DNA of 64,000 bases, taken from positions 1-64,000 of the forward strand of contig CAVSLD010000006.1 of assembly GCA_963728655.1 (NCBI GenBank). The letters run 5' to 3'. Of this stretch, positions 51,949-62,163 are shown in pieces. Positions within the stretch are counted from its first letter, which is position 1, and each line of letters begins with the position of its first letter. The notes beneath the pieces were generated by a model. The model was given only the letters and a program-made list of their open reading frames with translations, was not told the DNA's origin and did not search any database. The DNA is from Iamia sp963728655 (GTDB lineage: Bacteria > Actinomycetota > Acidimicrobiia > Acidimicrobiales > Iamiaceae). The translations under genes and the position numbers were made by a program.

Positions 51949-54164
51949 ATGACCGACGACGGCACGACGATGGCAGAGTGGGGAGCGCTCACCTCCGGCC
52001 GAGTTCCAGTCCAACGAGAAGTGGTGGCCCAACTCGTTGAACCTGCGCATCCTCCACCAGTCGCACCCGGACTCGGGCCCGTTCGGCCCGGACTACAACT
52101 ACCGCGAGGCCTTCGCCGACCTCGACGTCGACGCGCTCACCCGCGACGTCGACGCGCTCGATGACCGACTCGCAGGACTGGTGGCCCGCCGACTGGGGCC
52201 ACTACGGCCCGTTCTTCATCCGCATGAGCTGGCACGCGGCCGGCACCTACCGGGTGAGCGACGGCCGCGGCGGTGGCGGCACCGGCGCCCAGCGCTACGC
52301 GCCGCTCAACTCCTGGCCCGACAACGGCAACCTCGACAAGGCCCGCCGTCTCCTGCTGCCCATCAAGCAGAAGTACGGCAAGAAGATCTCCTGGGCCGAC
52401 CTCTTCGTCTTCGCCGGCAACCGGGCCCTGGAGACGATGGGCTTCCGCACCGCCGGCTTCGCCTTCGGCCGGGCCGACATCTGGGCCCCCGAGGACGACA
52501 TCTACTGGGGCCCCGAGAACGAGTGGCTGGGCGCCGAGGACGAGCGCTACAAGGGCAGCTTCGAGGAGGCAGCCGCACGCTCGACAACCCGCTCGCCGCG
52601 GTCCAGATGGGTCTCATCTACGTGAACCCCGAGGGCCCCAACGGCATCCCCGACGCCCATGCGCTCCGCCCAGGACATCCGCGAGACGTTCGGCCGCATG
52701 GCCATGAACGACGAGGAGACGGTCGCCCTCACCGTCGGCGGCCACACCTTCGGCAAGATGCACGGCGACGGTCCCGCCGACGTCCGTCGGCGCCGTGCCC
52801 GAGGCCGCCGGCCTGGCCGACCAGGGCCTCGGGTGGGCCAACTCCCACGAGACCGGCTTCGGTGAGTACACCATCACCTCGGGCCTGGAGGGGGCGTGGA
52901 CCCCCACCCCCACGACAGTGGGACAACAGCTACCTCGACACGATCTTCGCCCACGAGTGGGAGCTGGTGGAGTCCCCGGCCGGGGCCAAGCAGTGGCAGC
53001 CGACGGAGGTGAAGGAGGGCTACCTCGGTCCCCGACGCCCACGTCGAGGGGAAGATGAACCCGCCGACCATGTCGACCGCCGACATGGCCATGATCACCG
53101 ACCCGGCCTACCTGCGAGATCGCCAAGCGGTTCCACGAGCACCCCGACCAGCTGGCCGACGCCTTCGCCAAGGCCTGGTTCAAGCTGCTGCACCGCGACA
53201 TGGGCCCGAGCATCCGCTACGTCGGCCCCCAGGTCCCCGGCGAGGAGTTCCTGTGGCAGGACAACGTGCCCGTCCACGAGGGACCGATGATCGGCGACGC
53301 CGAGATCGCCGAGCTCAAGGACCTGGTCCTGGGCAGCGGGTCTCACCACCGCCCAGCTGGTGTCCACCGCCTGGGCGTCGGCCTCGACCTACCGGACCAC
53401 CGACTTCCGGGGCGGTGCCGACGGCGCCCGCATCCGCCTCTCGCCGATGAGCGAGTGGGACGTCAACGTCCAGGCCGGTGTGGGCACGGTCATCGCCCAG
53501 CTGGAGGAGATCCAGGCCGACTTCAACGCCCAGGGCGGCGCCGCAGGTGTCGCTGGCCGACCTGATCGTCCTGGGTGGCTCGGCCGCCATCGAGGCCGCG
53601 GCCCAGGCCGCGGGCCGCGACCTCACCGTGCCCTTCACCCCGGGGCGCACCGACGCCTCCCAGGAGCAGACCGACGTCGACTCGTTCCGGTGGCTCGAGC
53701 CCCGGGCCGACGGGTTCCGCAACTACGTCGCCAAGCTCGGCGCCGTCCCCACCGAGCACCTGCTCATCGACAAGGCGTTCATGCTGAACCTGTCGGCCCC
53801 GCAGATGACCGCCCTCGTGGGCGGCCTGCGGGTGCTCGGCGCCAACGTCGGCGACGAGGGCTACGGCGAGCTCACCGACCGGAAGGGCCAGCTCACCAAC
53901 GACTTCTTCGTCAACCTGCTCGACATGCGCACCAAGTGGGTCGCGGTCGGCGAGGGCGAGGACGTCTTCGAGGGCCGCGACCGCACCTCGGACGAGCTGC
54001 GGTGGAAGGCGACCCGCGTCGACCTCGTCTTCGGGGCCAACAGCCAGCTCCGCGCCCTCGTCGAGGAGTTCGCGGCGGCCGGTGGCGAGGAGGACTTCGT
54101 GCGGAGCTTCGTGTCCGGCTGGGTCCGGGTCATGGAGAACGACCGCTTCGACCTGCACGCCTGA
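51949..54164 (+). CDS. katG: Catalase-peroxidase KatG (heavily frameshifted)
   Basis: Haem enzyme that destroys H2O2 (about 735 aa corrected). ATG 51949 with GAGGAGACAG, 53 bases after furA. Distal Trp/His in FFIRMSWHAAGTYRVSDGRG, proximal His in TVGGHTFGKMHG, and the Met-Tyr-Trp adduct residues in MSWHA, MGLIYVNPEGPNG and FGRMAMNDEET all present. The C-terminal duplicate domain has PFTPGRTDASQEQTDV and LTNDFFVNLLDM. The frame breaks about ten times (near 52000, 52157, 52575, 52660, 52785, 52915, 53030, 53117, 53340, 53545). The last 620 bases read cleanly. All active-site residues survive correction. Confidence 0.93.
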
Positions 54165-54185
54165 GGTCGGACGCGCCGCGGGGCC

Positions 54186-54500
54186 TCAGCCGCCGACGCC
54201 GAGGGCGGCGAGGGTGCCGCCCAGACCGATCACCGCCAGGAGGCCGGTGCCGGCGACGGCGAAGCGGCGATCGTGCTCGTGGGTCCACCGCAGGACCAGC
54301 CACGCCACCCGCAGGAGCGGGGCCGCGACCACCGCGGCGACCACGGCCACCGCCAGGACCGTGCGGGCCGGGTCGGGCACCACGACGCTGACCAGGGCCA
54401 CCACCAGCAGGGCGCGGGTGGTCCAGGTCAGGACGGGCCGTTGCCAGCGGCCCCGTACGCGGCTCACCACGCCGGGCGGGATCGGCGTGCGGTCGCTCAC
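54186..54500 (-). CDS. DUF1634-type small membrane protein
   Basis: 104 aa with three helices: TWTTRALLVVALVSVVV, VLAVAVVAAVVAAPLLRVAWLV and FAVAGTGLLAVIGLGGTLAA. Its GTG overlaps the stop of the TauE/SafE gene by three bases, and DUF1634 proteins commonly follow TauE/SafE permeases, so the two probably work together. Function unknown. Frame intact. Confidence 0.8.
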   Translation of the reverse strand: MSDRTPIPPGVVSRVRGRWQRPVLTWTTRALLVVALVSVVVPDPARTVLAVAVVAAVVAAPLLRVAWLVLRWTHEHDRRFAVAGTGLLAVIGLGGTLAALGVGG

Positions 54501-55315
54501 GCCCGGGTCACCAGCACCACGGCGATGATCACGAGCAGCACGCTCAGCAGGCGGCGCACCATCGCCGGCGGCAGGGCGGACTGCATGCGGGCGCCGACCT
54601 GGCCGCCGAGGAGCGACCCGGCCACGACCAGGGCGGCGGGGTCGGCGTCGATGCGGCCCTGCACGGCGAAGACCACCAGGGCGGCGGCCGCGGTCACCCC
54701 CACCGTGAAGGTGGTGGTCGACGCCGCGATCTTGGTGGGGACGCGCATGACCTCGCTGATGGCCGGCGTCTTGATGAACCCGCCCGACACCCCGGCCGTG
54801 CCGGCGATGAGCCCGGCCACCCCCATGAGGCTGAGCCCCAGCGGCAGGCGGTGGGCGCCGTAGGGCACCACCCCGTCGCCGAGCGGGTAGGCGCCGCTGA
54901 GGGTGCCGACCCGTTCGCCCACGTCGGCGGCGGTGCAGTCGGGGTCGGGCGGGTTCCGCAGGCCCTTGCGGCGCCCGCCGGCGGCGGCGGCGATGACGGC
55001 CACACCGGCGAGGAGGTAGGTCAGCGCGGACTCCGACACCAGGCCCGAGGCCATGGCCCCCACCACCGCGCCGGTCGACGCGACCAGCTCGACGGCGATG
55101 CCGATGCGGTGGTTCACCGACCGCTCGGCCAGCTGGCGGGGCCCGGCCGCGATGGACGCAGCGGCGACGGTCAGGAGCCCGAGCGGCGCCGCCTCGGTCG
55201 GCTCCATGCCGGTGAGGACCAGGGCGGGCACGAGGAGGATGGCCCCGCCGAGGCCACCGAGGGTGCCGACCGCGGCGGCGACGAGGGCCATGGCCCCGTA
55301 TCCCAGGTAGTCCAC
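54497..55315 (-). CDS. TauE/SafE family sulfite/organosulfonate exporter-like permease
   Basis: 272 aa, about eight helices in two halves with the family pattern: YGAMALVAAAVGTLGGLGGA ILLVPALVLTGM at the N-terminus and GVAGLIAGTAGVSGGFIKTP in the second half (the repeated G-G-x-G-G motifs). GTG 55315 follows GAGGAGG. The family exports anions such as sulfite or takes up sulfur compounds; substrate unknown. First gene of a two-gene operon with DUF1634. Frame intact. Confidence 0.85.
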   Translation of the reverse strand: MDYLGYGAMALVAAAVGTLGGLGGAILLVPALVLTGMEPTEAAPLGLLTVAAASIAAGPRQLAERSVNHRIGIAVELVASTGAVVGAMASGLVSESALTYLLAGVAVIAAAAGGRRKGLRNPPDPDCTAADVGERVGTLSGAYPLGDGVVPYGAHRLPLGLSLMGVAGLIAGTAGVSGGFIKTPAISEVMRVPTKIAASTTTFTVGVTAAAALVVFAVQGRIDADPAALVVAGSLLGGQVGARMQSALPPAMVRRLLSVLLVIIAVVLVTRA

Positions 55316-55516
55316 TGGCCTCCTCGGCGGTCCGGACGGCGCGGGAGTGTAGGGCCGCCCGGCGCGTCGGGGTCCCGGGGGGCCGCGCGCGACGGGGCGC
55401 TCGGGGGTGGGGGAGGTCGGGATCGCCCGGACGGGGGAGGCGCGGGCCGGGACGGCGAGCGACGGTGGAGGGGTCGCCCTGCGGACGGCCGCGTCCGGGG
55501 GCGGGAGGAGGTCCTC

Positions 55517-56431
55517 GTGCCAGCACGATCGAGATCGGGACGGGTCCGTCGACGGTCCCTCGCCGCCCGCACCCTGGTGTCGGTGCTGCTGGTGGGCTCC
55601 CTCACCGGGTGTCGCTACACCGTGGCGCTGTTCGGCGACGTGCCGTACACCGCCTCCCAGGAGCCCGCCTACGAGCGCCTCATCGACGACGTCAACGCCG
55701 ACGGGACCCGGTTCTCGGTCCACGTGGGCGACATCCAGGCCTCCAGCTCCACCTGCACCGATGCCACGGTCCAGCGCAACGTGGACTGGTTCGACGCCTT
55801 CACCGCACCGCTCGTCTACACGCCGGGCGACAACGAGTGGACCGACTGCTCCGACCCCCTGGCCCGTCTGGCCCGCCTCCGCACGCTGGTGCACCGGGGC
55901 ACCGGCACCGCGTCGCGGGGCGCTGCTCCCCGCCCGCTCGTGGCCCAGGCCGGGTACCCCGAGAACGCACGGTGGGTCGAGGGCCGGGTCACGTTCGTGA
56001 CCGTGCACGTCGTCGGGTCGAGCGACGGGCAGTCCAACCGGACGGAGTGGACCGCCCGCCGCGCCGCCGACATCGCGTGGCTCCAGCAGGCCTTCGCGTC
56101 GTCCCGGGGGCGGGGCGACGTGGGCATCGTGGTGCTGGGCCACTCCGGTCTCCGGATGGAGCGGGCCGAGGGGGACAAGGGCGCCTACGAGTCGCTGTTC
56201 CAGGGCCTGCGGGCCGAGACCGTCGCCTACCCGGGACAGGTGCTCTACGTCCACGGCGACGGCCACACCTTCACCGACGACCACCCGATGCGCGCCGCCG
56301 ACGGCACCGCGGTGCCCAACCTCCACCGGGTGGAGGTCTACGGCGGGACCGGGACGGTGCGCTGGATCCGCCTCACGGTGGACGACCAGCTCCCCGAGGT
56401 GTTCACCATCACCGTCCCGCCCCCGCCCTGA
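55517..56431 (+). CDS. Calcineurin-like metallophosphoesterase lipoprotein
   Basis: 304 aa. GTG 55517 with GGGAGGAGG. Basic N-terminus and helix (LAARTLVSVLLVGSL) ending in a lipobox LTGC, so the mature protein is probably lipid-anchored outside. Phosphoesterase blocks: VALFGDVPYT, SVHVGDIQASSS, YTPGDNEWTDC, VVLGHSGLRM and YVHGDGHTF. These are the D...GD...GDNx...H...GHxH ligand series in slightly altered form. The substrate is unknown. Single gene between the TauE and MMPL genes. Frame intact. Confidence 0.82.
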   Translation: MPARSRSGRVRRRSLAARTLVSVLLVGSLTGCRYTVALFGDVPYTASQEPAYERLIDDVNADGTRFSVHVGDIQASSSTCTDATVQRNVDWFDAFTAPLVYTPGDNEWTDCSDPLARLARLRTLVHRGTGTASRGAAPRPLVAQAGYPENARWVEGRVTFVTVHVVGSSDGQSNRTEWTARRAADIAWLQQAFASSRGRGDVGIVVLGHSGLRMERAEGDKGAYESLFQGLRAETVAYPGQVLYVHGDGHTFTDDHPMRAADGTAVPNLHRVEVYGGTGTVRWIRLTVDDQLPEVFTITVPPPP

Positions 56432-56473
56432 CCGTCGGCGAGACCGGCCGCGGCGGGTGGGTGCGGCGCCGGG

Positions 56474-58825
56474 TCAGGCCTGGCCGACGAGCACCCGGTC
56501 CCCCTCGGGCGAGGGACCGTGGGGGTCGTCGGGTCCGTCGTGGCCGTGGCCCTCGACGTCGACGGTCGGCAGCAGCCGGTCGAGCCACCGCGGCAGCCAC
56601 CAGTTGCGGTCGCCCAGCAGCTCCATGGTGGCGGGCACCAGCAGCATCCGCACGACGGTGGCGTCGAGGAGGATGGCGGTGGCCAGCCCCGTGCCCATGA
56701 GCTTGAGGACCCGGTCGCTCTCCAGCAGGAAGCTGCCGAAGACCACGACCATGATCGCCGCGGCCGCGGTGATGACCTTGGCCGTGGCGGCCAGGCCGTC
56801 GGCCACCGAGGTGTGGCTGTCGCCGGTGCGGTGCCACTCCTCGCGGACCCGGGAGAGCAGGAACACCTCGTAGTCCATGGACAGGCCGAACACGATGGCG
56901 AAGAGCATCATCGGGATCCACGGCTCGATGGGCGCCGGCTGCACGCCCGTGATGCCGCTCAGCCACCCCCACTGGAAGAGGGCGACGACGACCCCGTAGG
57001 CGGCCCCGATCGACAAGCAGGTTCATGACCACCGCCTTGAGCGGCACCAGCAGCGACCGGAAGACCACCATGAGCAGCAGGAACGACAGGGCCAGGACGG
57101 CCCCGAAGAAGTACGGGTAGCGGGACGACAGGTAGTGGGAGAAGTCCAGGTTCACGGCCACGTTGCCGGTGACCGCCACCTGGGTGCCGGCCGCCTCCTC
57201 GGCCGGCGGCAGCACGTCGTGCGCGGAGGCGGTCGACCAGGTCGGTGGTGGCCTCGTCCTGCGGGCCGGTGGTGGGCACCACGGTCCACAGCACGGCCGT
57301 GGGCGCGTCGGGGTCGTTGGGCTGGGGCGGGGACACGAAGGCCACGCCGCGGTCGGCGGCCGCGGCCTCGCCGATCGCCGCCACCGAGGCCAGGTCGGCG
57401 CCGTCGGGCAGCTCGGCCACGAGCAGGAGGGGGCCGTTGAAGCCCTCGCCGAAGCCGTCGACGAGGAGGTCGTAGGCCTGCTTGGTGGTGGTCTCCTGGG
57501 CGAAGTTGCTCTCGTCGGAGAACCCGAGCCGGAGCGACAGGACCGGGCACGGCCAGCACGAGCAGAGCACCGTCGCGCCGGCCGCAGCGGCGACCCACGG
57601 GCGGTGCTGGATGACCCGGCTCCACCGGTAGGCGGCCGTCTCCCGCACGGGCTTCGGGTCCCGGCGGGGGACCATCGCGCTTGAGCGGACCCACGAAGAG
57701 CCCGGCCACCAGCACGATCACGGCCAGGGGCAGGCCCAGGACCAGGGGGGTGAGGCCCAGCCCCACGCCGACGAGGGCGACGGCGACCAGCCCGGCGGCG
57801 ACGAGGCCCCGCCACCGGGTGACCTCGACCTTCTCGCCGGCGAAGCCGAGCAGGGCGGGCAGCAGGGTGAGCGAGGCGGCGACGGTGACGGCCACGACCG
57901 AGGCCGCCCCGACGGCGAGGCCCTGGACGAAGCGTGACGCCCATCAGCAGCATGCCGAGCAGCGAGATGACCACGGTGCTGCCGGCGAAGAGGACCGAGC
58001 GCCCGGCGGTGTCGATGGCGACCTGCACCGCCTCGCGCACGGTGTGGCCGGCGTGGAGCTGCTCCCGGTAGCGGGTGACGATGAGCAGGGCGTAGTCGAT
58101 GCCCACCCCGAGGCCGATCATGATGCCCGAGGAAGGTGGCGAAGTCGGGCACGGCCATCACGTTGCTGAGCAGGGTGATGGCCGCGGTGCCGATGCCGAT
58201 GCCGAACAGGGCCACGCCGACGGGCAGGCCCATGGCCAGCACCGAGCCGAAGGCCAGGATGAGGATCACGATGGCGAAGGCCAGACCCAGCACCTCCGAG
58301 GAGGGTTCCTCGAACTCGGCGAAGATGAAGCCGCCCAGCTCGACCCGCACGCCGTCGATGTCGGGGACGTCGGCCAGGATCTGGTCGCGGATCTCGCCGG
58401 CCCGAGCGAAGTCGATGTCGTCGGGCATCTCCACGTTGGCGTAGGCGACCTTGCCCGCCTCCGGGCCCTGCGACGAGACCAGGCGCTCGCCCCCCTCGTC
58501 GTAGGGGCTCTCGACGCGGACCACGTCGGCGGTGGCGGCCACCTCGGCGAACACGGCCTCCATCTCGCGCTGCACCTGTGGGTCGTCGACACCCTGCTCG
58601 GCCCGGAAGACGATGGTGCCGACGGCGCCGGTGCCCTGGCCCCCGAACTCGTTCGTCGAGGAGGTCGAAGCCCTGGCGGGACTCGACGTCGGGGAGGTTG
58701 AACTCGTCGCGGAAGGCGCCGCCGACGGCGCCGGAGGCGACGCTGCCGAGGACGAGCACGGCGATCCAGATGCCGAGGACGAGCCTCCGACGATCGTGGC
58801 ACCAGGGTCCGAGTCGGGCGAACAT
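56474..58825 (-). CDS. MMPL/YdfJ-type RND transporter (frameshifted)
   Basis: About 780 aa and twelve helices in two halves. ATG 58825 with CAGGAGATCC. First half: LVLGIWIAVLVLGSVASG, periplasmic loop (FRAEQGVDDPQVQREM, VRVELGGFIFAEFEEP), LGLAFAIVILILAFGSVL, and LGVGIDYALLIVTRYREQ with the RND Gly-x-x-x-Asp-Tyr motif. Second half repeats it: FFGAVLALSFLLLMVVFRSLLVP and IVFGLSMDYEVFLLSRVREEW. Such proteins export lipids or drugs by the proton gradient. Shifts near 58655, 58133, 57940, 57678, 57225 and 57012. The span is divisible by three, as expected from six insertions. Confidence 0.9.
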
Positions 58826-58993
58826 GGGGATCTCCTGCGTGGTGGGGGCTCACCGGCGGTGGGCCGAGGGGAGACGGCGCCGGCGCACCGGGCTCATCGG
58901 TGGCGACGGTACGGAGCACTGCGGCCAGGACCTGTCCGCAGCATCCACCCTGGACCCGGGCCGGGCGGCCCGCCGGTGGGTAGCGTGCGCGAC

Positions 58994-59884
58994 GTGATCG
59001 CCTCCGCCCCGTTCGGTCGCACCGGCCACGACAGCAGCCGGGTCATCTTCGGCGCCGCCGCCCTCGGTCGCATGCGCCAGGAGCGGGCCGACGAGATCCT
59101 CCCGCTCCTGCTCGACCACGGCGTCTCCCACCTCGACACGGCGGCCGACTACGGCGACTCCGAGCTGCGCCTGGCCCCCTGGCTGGCGGCCCACCCCGGC
59201 CACTTCTTCGTCGCCACCAAGACCGGCGCCCGCGACGGCGACGGTGCCCGCGCCGGCCTCGAGCGCTCCCTCGAGCGGCTGGGCGTGGGATCGGTCGACC
59301 TGATCCAGCTCCACAACCTGGTCGAGGAGGACGAGTGGGCCACCGCCCACGGGCCCGGGGGCGCGGTCGAGGCCCTGGTGCGGGCCCGTGACGAGGGCCT
59401 GGTGCGCCACATCGGCGTCACCGGCCACGGCCTGCGCATCGCCGAGATGCACCTGCGCAGCCTCGAGCGGTTCGAGGCCGACTCGGTGCTGCTGCCCTAC
59501 AACCCCAGCCTGCTCGCGATCGACGGCTACCGCCGCGACGTCGAGGCCCTGCGGGCGGTCTGCGCCGAGCGGCGGGTCGCGGTGCAGACGATCAAGGCGG
59601 TGGCCCGACGGCGCTGGCCCGACGACCACGAGGGCCCCCGGCACAGCTGGTACCAACCCCTCGGCGACCCGGGTGCCATCGACCGGGCCGTGCGCTGGGT
59701 CCTCGCCCGCGACGGGCTCTTCCTCAACACCTCGAGCGACGCCCGGGTGCTGCCCGCGATCCTCGCCGCGGCCGAGGCGGCCTCCGCCGGCGCGCCGGCC
59801 CCCACCGACGAGCAGATGCGGGCCGACCAGGACGCCCAGGACGTGGCGCCCCTGTTCGACGGAGGCGCCCTGGAGCGGATCTGA
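58994..59884 (+). CDS. Aldo/keto reductase
   Basis: 296 aa, TIM-barrel NADPH oxidoreductase. GTG 58994 lies seven bases after TAGCGT (58981-58986). Motifs: GRTGHDSSRVIFGAAALG, the catalytic Asp/Tyr in HLDTAADYGDSE, Lys in FFVATKTGARDGDGA, SVDLIQLHNLV with the His region and HIGVTGHGLRIAEMH. The closing part RRWPDDHEGPRHSWYQPL is typical of a bacterial branch of uncharacterised reductases. Substrate unknown. Frame intact; single gene. Confidence 0.9.
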   Translation: MIASAPFGRTGHDSSRVIFGAAALGRMRQERADEILPLLLDHGVSHLDTAADYGDSELRLAPWLAAHPGHFFVATKTGARDGDGARAGLERSLERLGVGSVDLIQLHNLVEEDEWATAHGPGGAVEALVRARDEGLVRHIGVTGHGLRIAEMHLRSLERFEADSVLLPYNPSLLAIDGYRRDVEALRAVCAERRVAVQTIKAVARRRWPDDHEGPRHSWYQPLGDPGAIDRAVRWVLARDGLFLNTSSDARVLPAILAAAEAASAGAPAPTDEQMRADQDAQDVAPLFDGGALERI

Positions 59885-60046
59885 GGGAGACCGCCACCCT
59901 GAGGCGGCCACCGACCGTCGGGCTCGCCGGGGTCGCCGGGGCGGACCTGCTCGTCGGCGGCCGACCGGCCGACGCCTGGCGCGACCTCGGGCGGGCGGTC
60001 GCGCCGGCCCCTAGGTTGCGGCCACCCGCCGCCCAGGAGGTCCACC

Positions 60047-60523
60047 GTGCCCCACGACCGCGCCGAGATGCAGGAGGCCTTCGACCGGTACTGCGCGGCG
60101 GCCCAGCAGGCCGGGGCCACCGGCGACTGGCGGCCGTGGGTCGAGACCTTCGTCCCCGACGTCCACTACGTCGAGCACCTCTACGGGGAGTTCCACGGGC
60201 GCGACCAGGTGCTGGCGTGGATCACCGAGACCATGTCGCCGTGGCCCATCAGCCACATGCGCGAGTTCCCCTGGGACTGGTACACCGTCGACGCCGAGCA
60301 GGGCTGGGTGGTCGGCCAGGTCGAGAACCGGTTCGTCGACCCCGGCGACGGCCGGGTCTACGAAGGGGCCAACTGGACCCGCCTCGTCTACGCCGGCGAG
60401 GGGCTGTGGGCCTCGGAGGAGGACGTCTACAACCCGGCCCACTTCGCCGCCGTCGTGCGGGACTGGCTCCAGGCCTGGCGCACGCACCACCCCGACCAGC
60501 CCGACGGCCCGCCCCCCGCCTGA
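60047..60523 (+). CDS. SnoaL-like (NTF2 fold) protein
   Basis: 158 aa. GTG 60047 with CAGGAGG. The cone-shaped alpha+beta fold shows as an N-terminal helix (MQEAFDRYCAAAQQAG), GDWRPWVETFVPDVHYVEHLY, the conserved G-R-D motif HGRDQVLAWI and strands VGQVENRFVDPGDGRV, WTRLVYAGEGLWASEEDVY. Members are isomerases, hydrolases or binding proteins; nothing here tells which. Frame intact. Confidence 0.8.
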   Translation: MPHDRAEMQEAFDRYCAAAQQAGATGDWRPWVETFVPDVHYVEHLYGEFHGRDQVLAWITETMSPWPISHMREFPWDWYTVDAEQGWVVGQVENRFVDPGDGRVYEGANWTRLVYAGEGLWASEEDVYNPAHFAAVVRDWLQAWRTHHPDQPDGPPPA

Positions 60524-60571
60524 CCGAAGGGTGGGCCGAGGGGCGTCGGCCTGGTTGGTAGCGTCGCGCCT

Positions 60572-61384
60572 GTGGCACAGGCGGGGGGCCGGACGACCGG
60601 CGACGACCAGCGACCGCTGATCGACAAGGTGCTGGGGAGCCCCCTCGCCGGGCTGTCGCCCTGGATCGTGCTCTCCGTGCTCGCCGGTCCGGGTCGGGTC
60701 GAGGAGGCCGCAGCCGTCACCCTCGCCATGTCCGTCGGCCTCGTCGTGCTCAGCAAGTGGCGGGGCCAGTCGGTGAAGCTCCTCGAGGTCTCCGACACCA
60801 TCTTCTTCCTGGTGCTGCTGGTGGCGGCGGCCACGGCTTCGCCCGAGACCACCGACTGGCTGGAGCGGTGGATCGGCGAGCTCTCCAACGTCGCCCTGGT
60901 CGTCATCGTCCTGGCGTCGATCGCCATGCGGAACCCGTTCACCATCCAGTACGCCAAGGACGAGGCACCCCCCGAGGTGTGGGACACGCCGCTCTTCGTC
61001 CACATCAACTACGTCCTCACGTGGGCGTGGGCCGGTGCCTTCGTCGTCGCCGCCCTCGCCGGCGCCTTCGGCAACCTCGTCCTGCACAGCTTCGACAACC
61101 TCTGGACGGGCTGGATCATCCAGACCGCGGCCATCGTGTTCGCCATCCAGCTCACCGTCTGGTACCCGGACCACGCCACCGGCGAGGACGCTCGGTCGGT
61201 CACCGCCGGCCTGCTGGCCCCGCTGGCGGGGTGGCTCGTGCCGATCGGCGTCCTGGTGTTCGTCTTCGACTGCGCCCCGTGGTGGGTCGGCGTGGGCTTC
61301 ATCGCCGGGGGTGGCGCCCTCTCCCACCAGCTGGCCGACGGTGCACCCGACGACGCCGACGGCGGGGCGGCCCCCGCCACCTGA
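60572..61384 (+). CDS. Polytopic membrane protein of unknown function
   Basis: 270 aa. GTG 60572 is seven bases after TAGCGT (60559-60564), so probably leaderless. About six helices: PWIVLSVLAGPG and VTLAMSVGLVVLSKW, TIFFLVLLVAAATA, ALVVIVLASIAM, VLTWAWAGAFVVAALAGAFG, IIQTAAIVFAIQLTVWY and LLAPLAGWLVPIGVLVFVFD. The conserved RNPFTIQYAKDEAPPEVW loop, with a charged cytosolic face, is a family mark I have seen in uncharacterised actinobacterial proteins. No function assigned. Frame intact. Confidence 0.7.
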   Translation: MAQAGGRTTGDDQRPLIDKVLGSPLAGLSPWIVLSVLAGPGRVEEAAAVTLAMSVGLVVLSKWRGQSVKLLEVSDTIFFLVLLVAAATASPETTDWLERWIGELSNVALVVIVLASIAMRNPFTIQYAKDEAPPEVWDTPLFVHINYVLTWAWAGAFVVAALAGAFGNLVLHSFDNLWTGWIIQTAAIVFAIQLTVWYPDHATGEDARSVTAGLLAPLAGWLVPIGVLVFVFDCAPWWVGVGFIAGGGALSHQLADGAPDDADGGAAPAT

Positions 61385-61417
61385 ACCGAGGGACCAGGGG
61401 GTGCGCCGGTCCGGTCC

Positions 61418-62076
61418 TCAGATGCGGCGGAGGATGCGGGACATGTCGCCCACCGCGGTGACCGTGCCCCGCACGGTGCCGGTGACCTTCGAGCGGCCCT
61501 CGCGGGGGTGGTAGGGCACCGGGACGCCGGTGACCCGCCAGCCCGCGCGCTGGGCCCGGAGCACCATCTCCAGGGGCCAGCCCGAGCGGCGGTCCTCGAT
61601 GCCCAGGCCGAGGAGCTCGGTGCGACGCGCCGCCCGCATGGGGCCGAGGTCGGCCAGGCCCAGCCCGGTGCGGCGCCGCACCTGGAGGGCGAGCACCCGG
61701 TTGGCCAGGCGGGCGTGCGGCGGCCACGGCCCCTTCGTCGCCACGCGGGCCCCCACCACCAGGTCGGCCCGGCCCTGCCACCACCGGGTCGACCACCAGG
61801 TGGAGGTCGCCGGGGTCGAGGGAGGCGTCGGCGTCCATGAACGCGACGACGTCGGCCTCGGCGGCCTGGAGCCCGGCCCAGCAGGCCGCGCCGAAGCCCC
61901 GCTGCGGGCGTCGACCACACGGTCGCGCCGTGGGCTCGCGGGCCACCTCGGCCGAGCGGTCGGTGGAGCCGTTGTCGACCACCAGGGCCCGGGCGCCCGG
62001 CGGGCATCCGCTCGAGCACCCACGGCAGGGCCGCCTCCTCGTCGAGGGTGGGCAGGATCACGTCGATCTCGGGCAC
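61418..62076 (-). CDS. Glycosyltransferase family 2 (frameshifted)
   Basis: About 219 aa, DPM1/GT-A type without a membrane tail. GTG 62076 (VPEIDVILPTLDEEAALPWV) sits six bases after TAGGTT. Motifs: VVDNGSTDRSAEVA, GFGAACWAGLQAAEADVVAF, the DxD motif in MDADASLDPGDL, LVVGARVATKG, and RSGWPLEMVLRAQRAGWRV with the C-terminal VTGVPVPYHPR. Shifts near 62000, 61910 and 61785; two net extra bases (or five). It could transfer sugars to a lipid carrier for the cell wall. Divergent from the epimerase gene. Confidence 0.85.
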
Positions 62077-62163
62077 CGCGGCAACCTACCGACGTGACCC
62101 ACCGCCGTCGGCGTCCCGGCTGCGGTGCCGTCGGCGCGTCGACCAGACGCCATGATGACGGCC

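Noticed and set aside
51949..54164. katG as a decaying pseudogene
   Set aside because: All active-site residues persist, the last 620 bases are clean, and essential genes nearby show the same type of single-base shifts.
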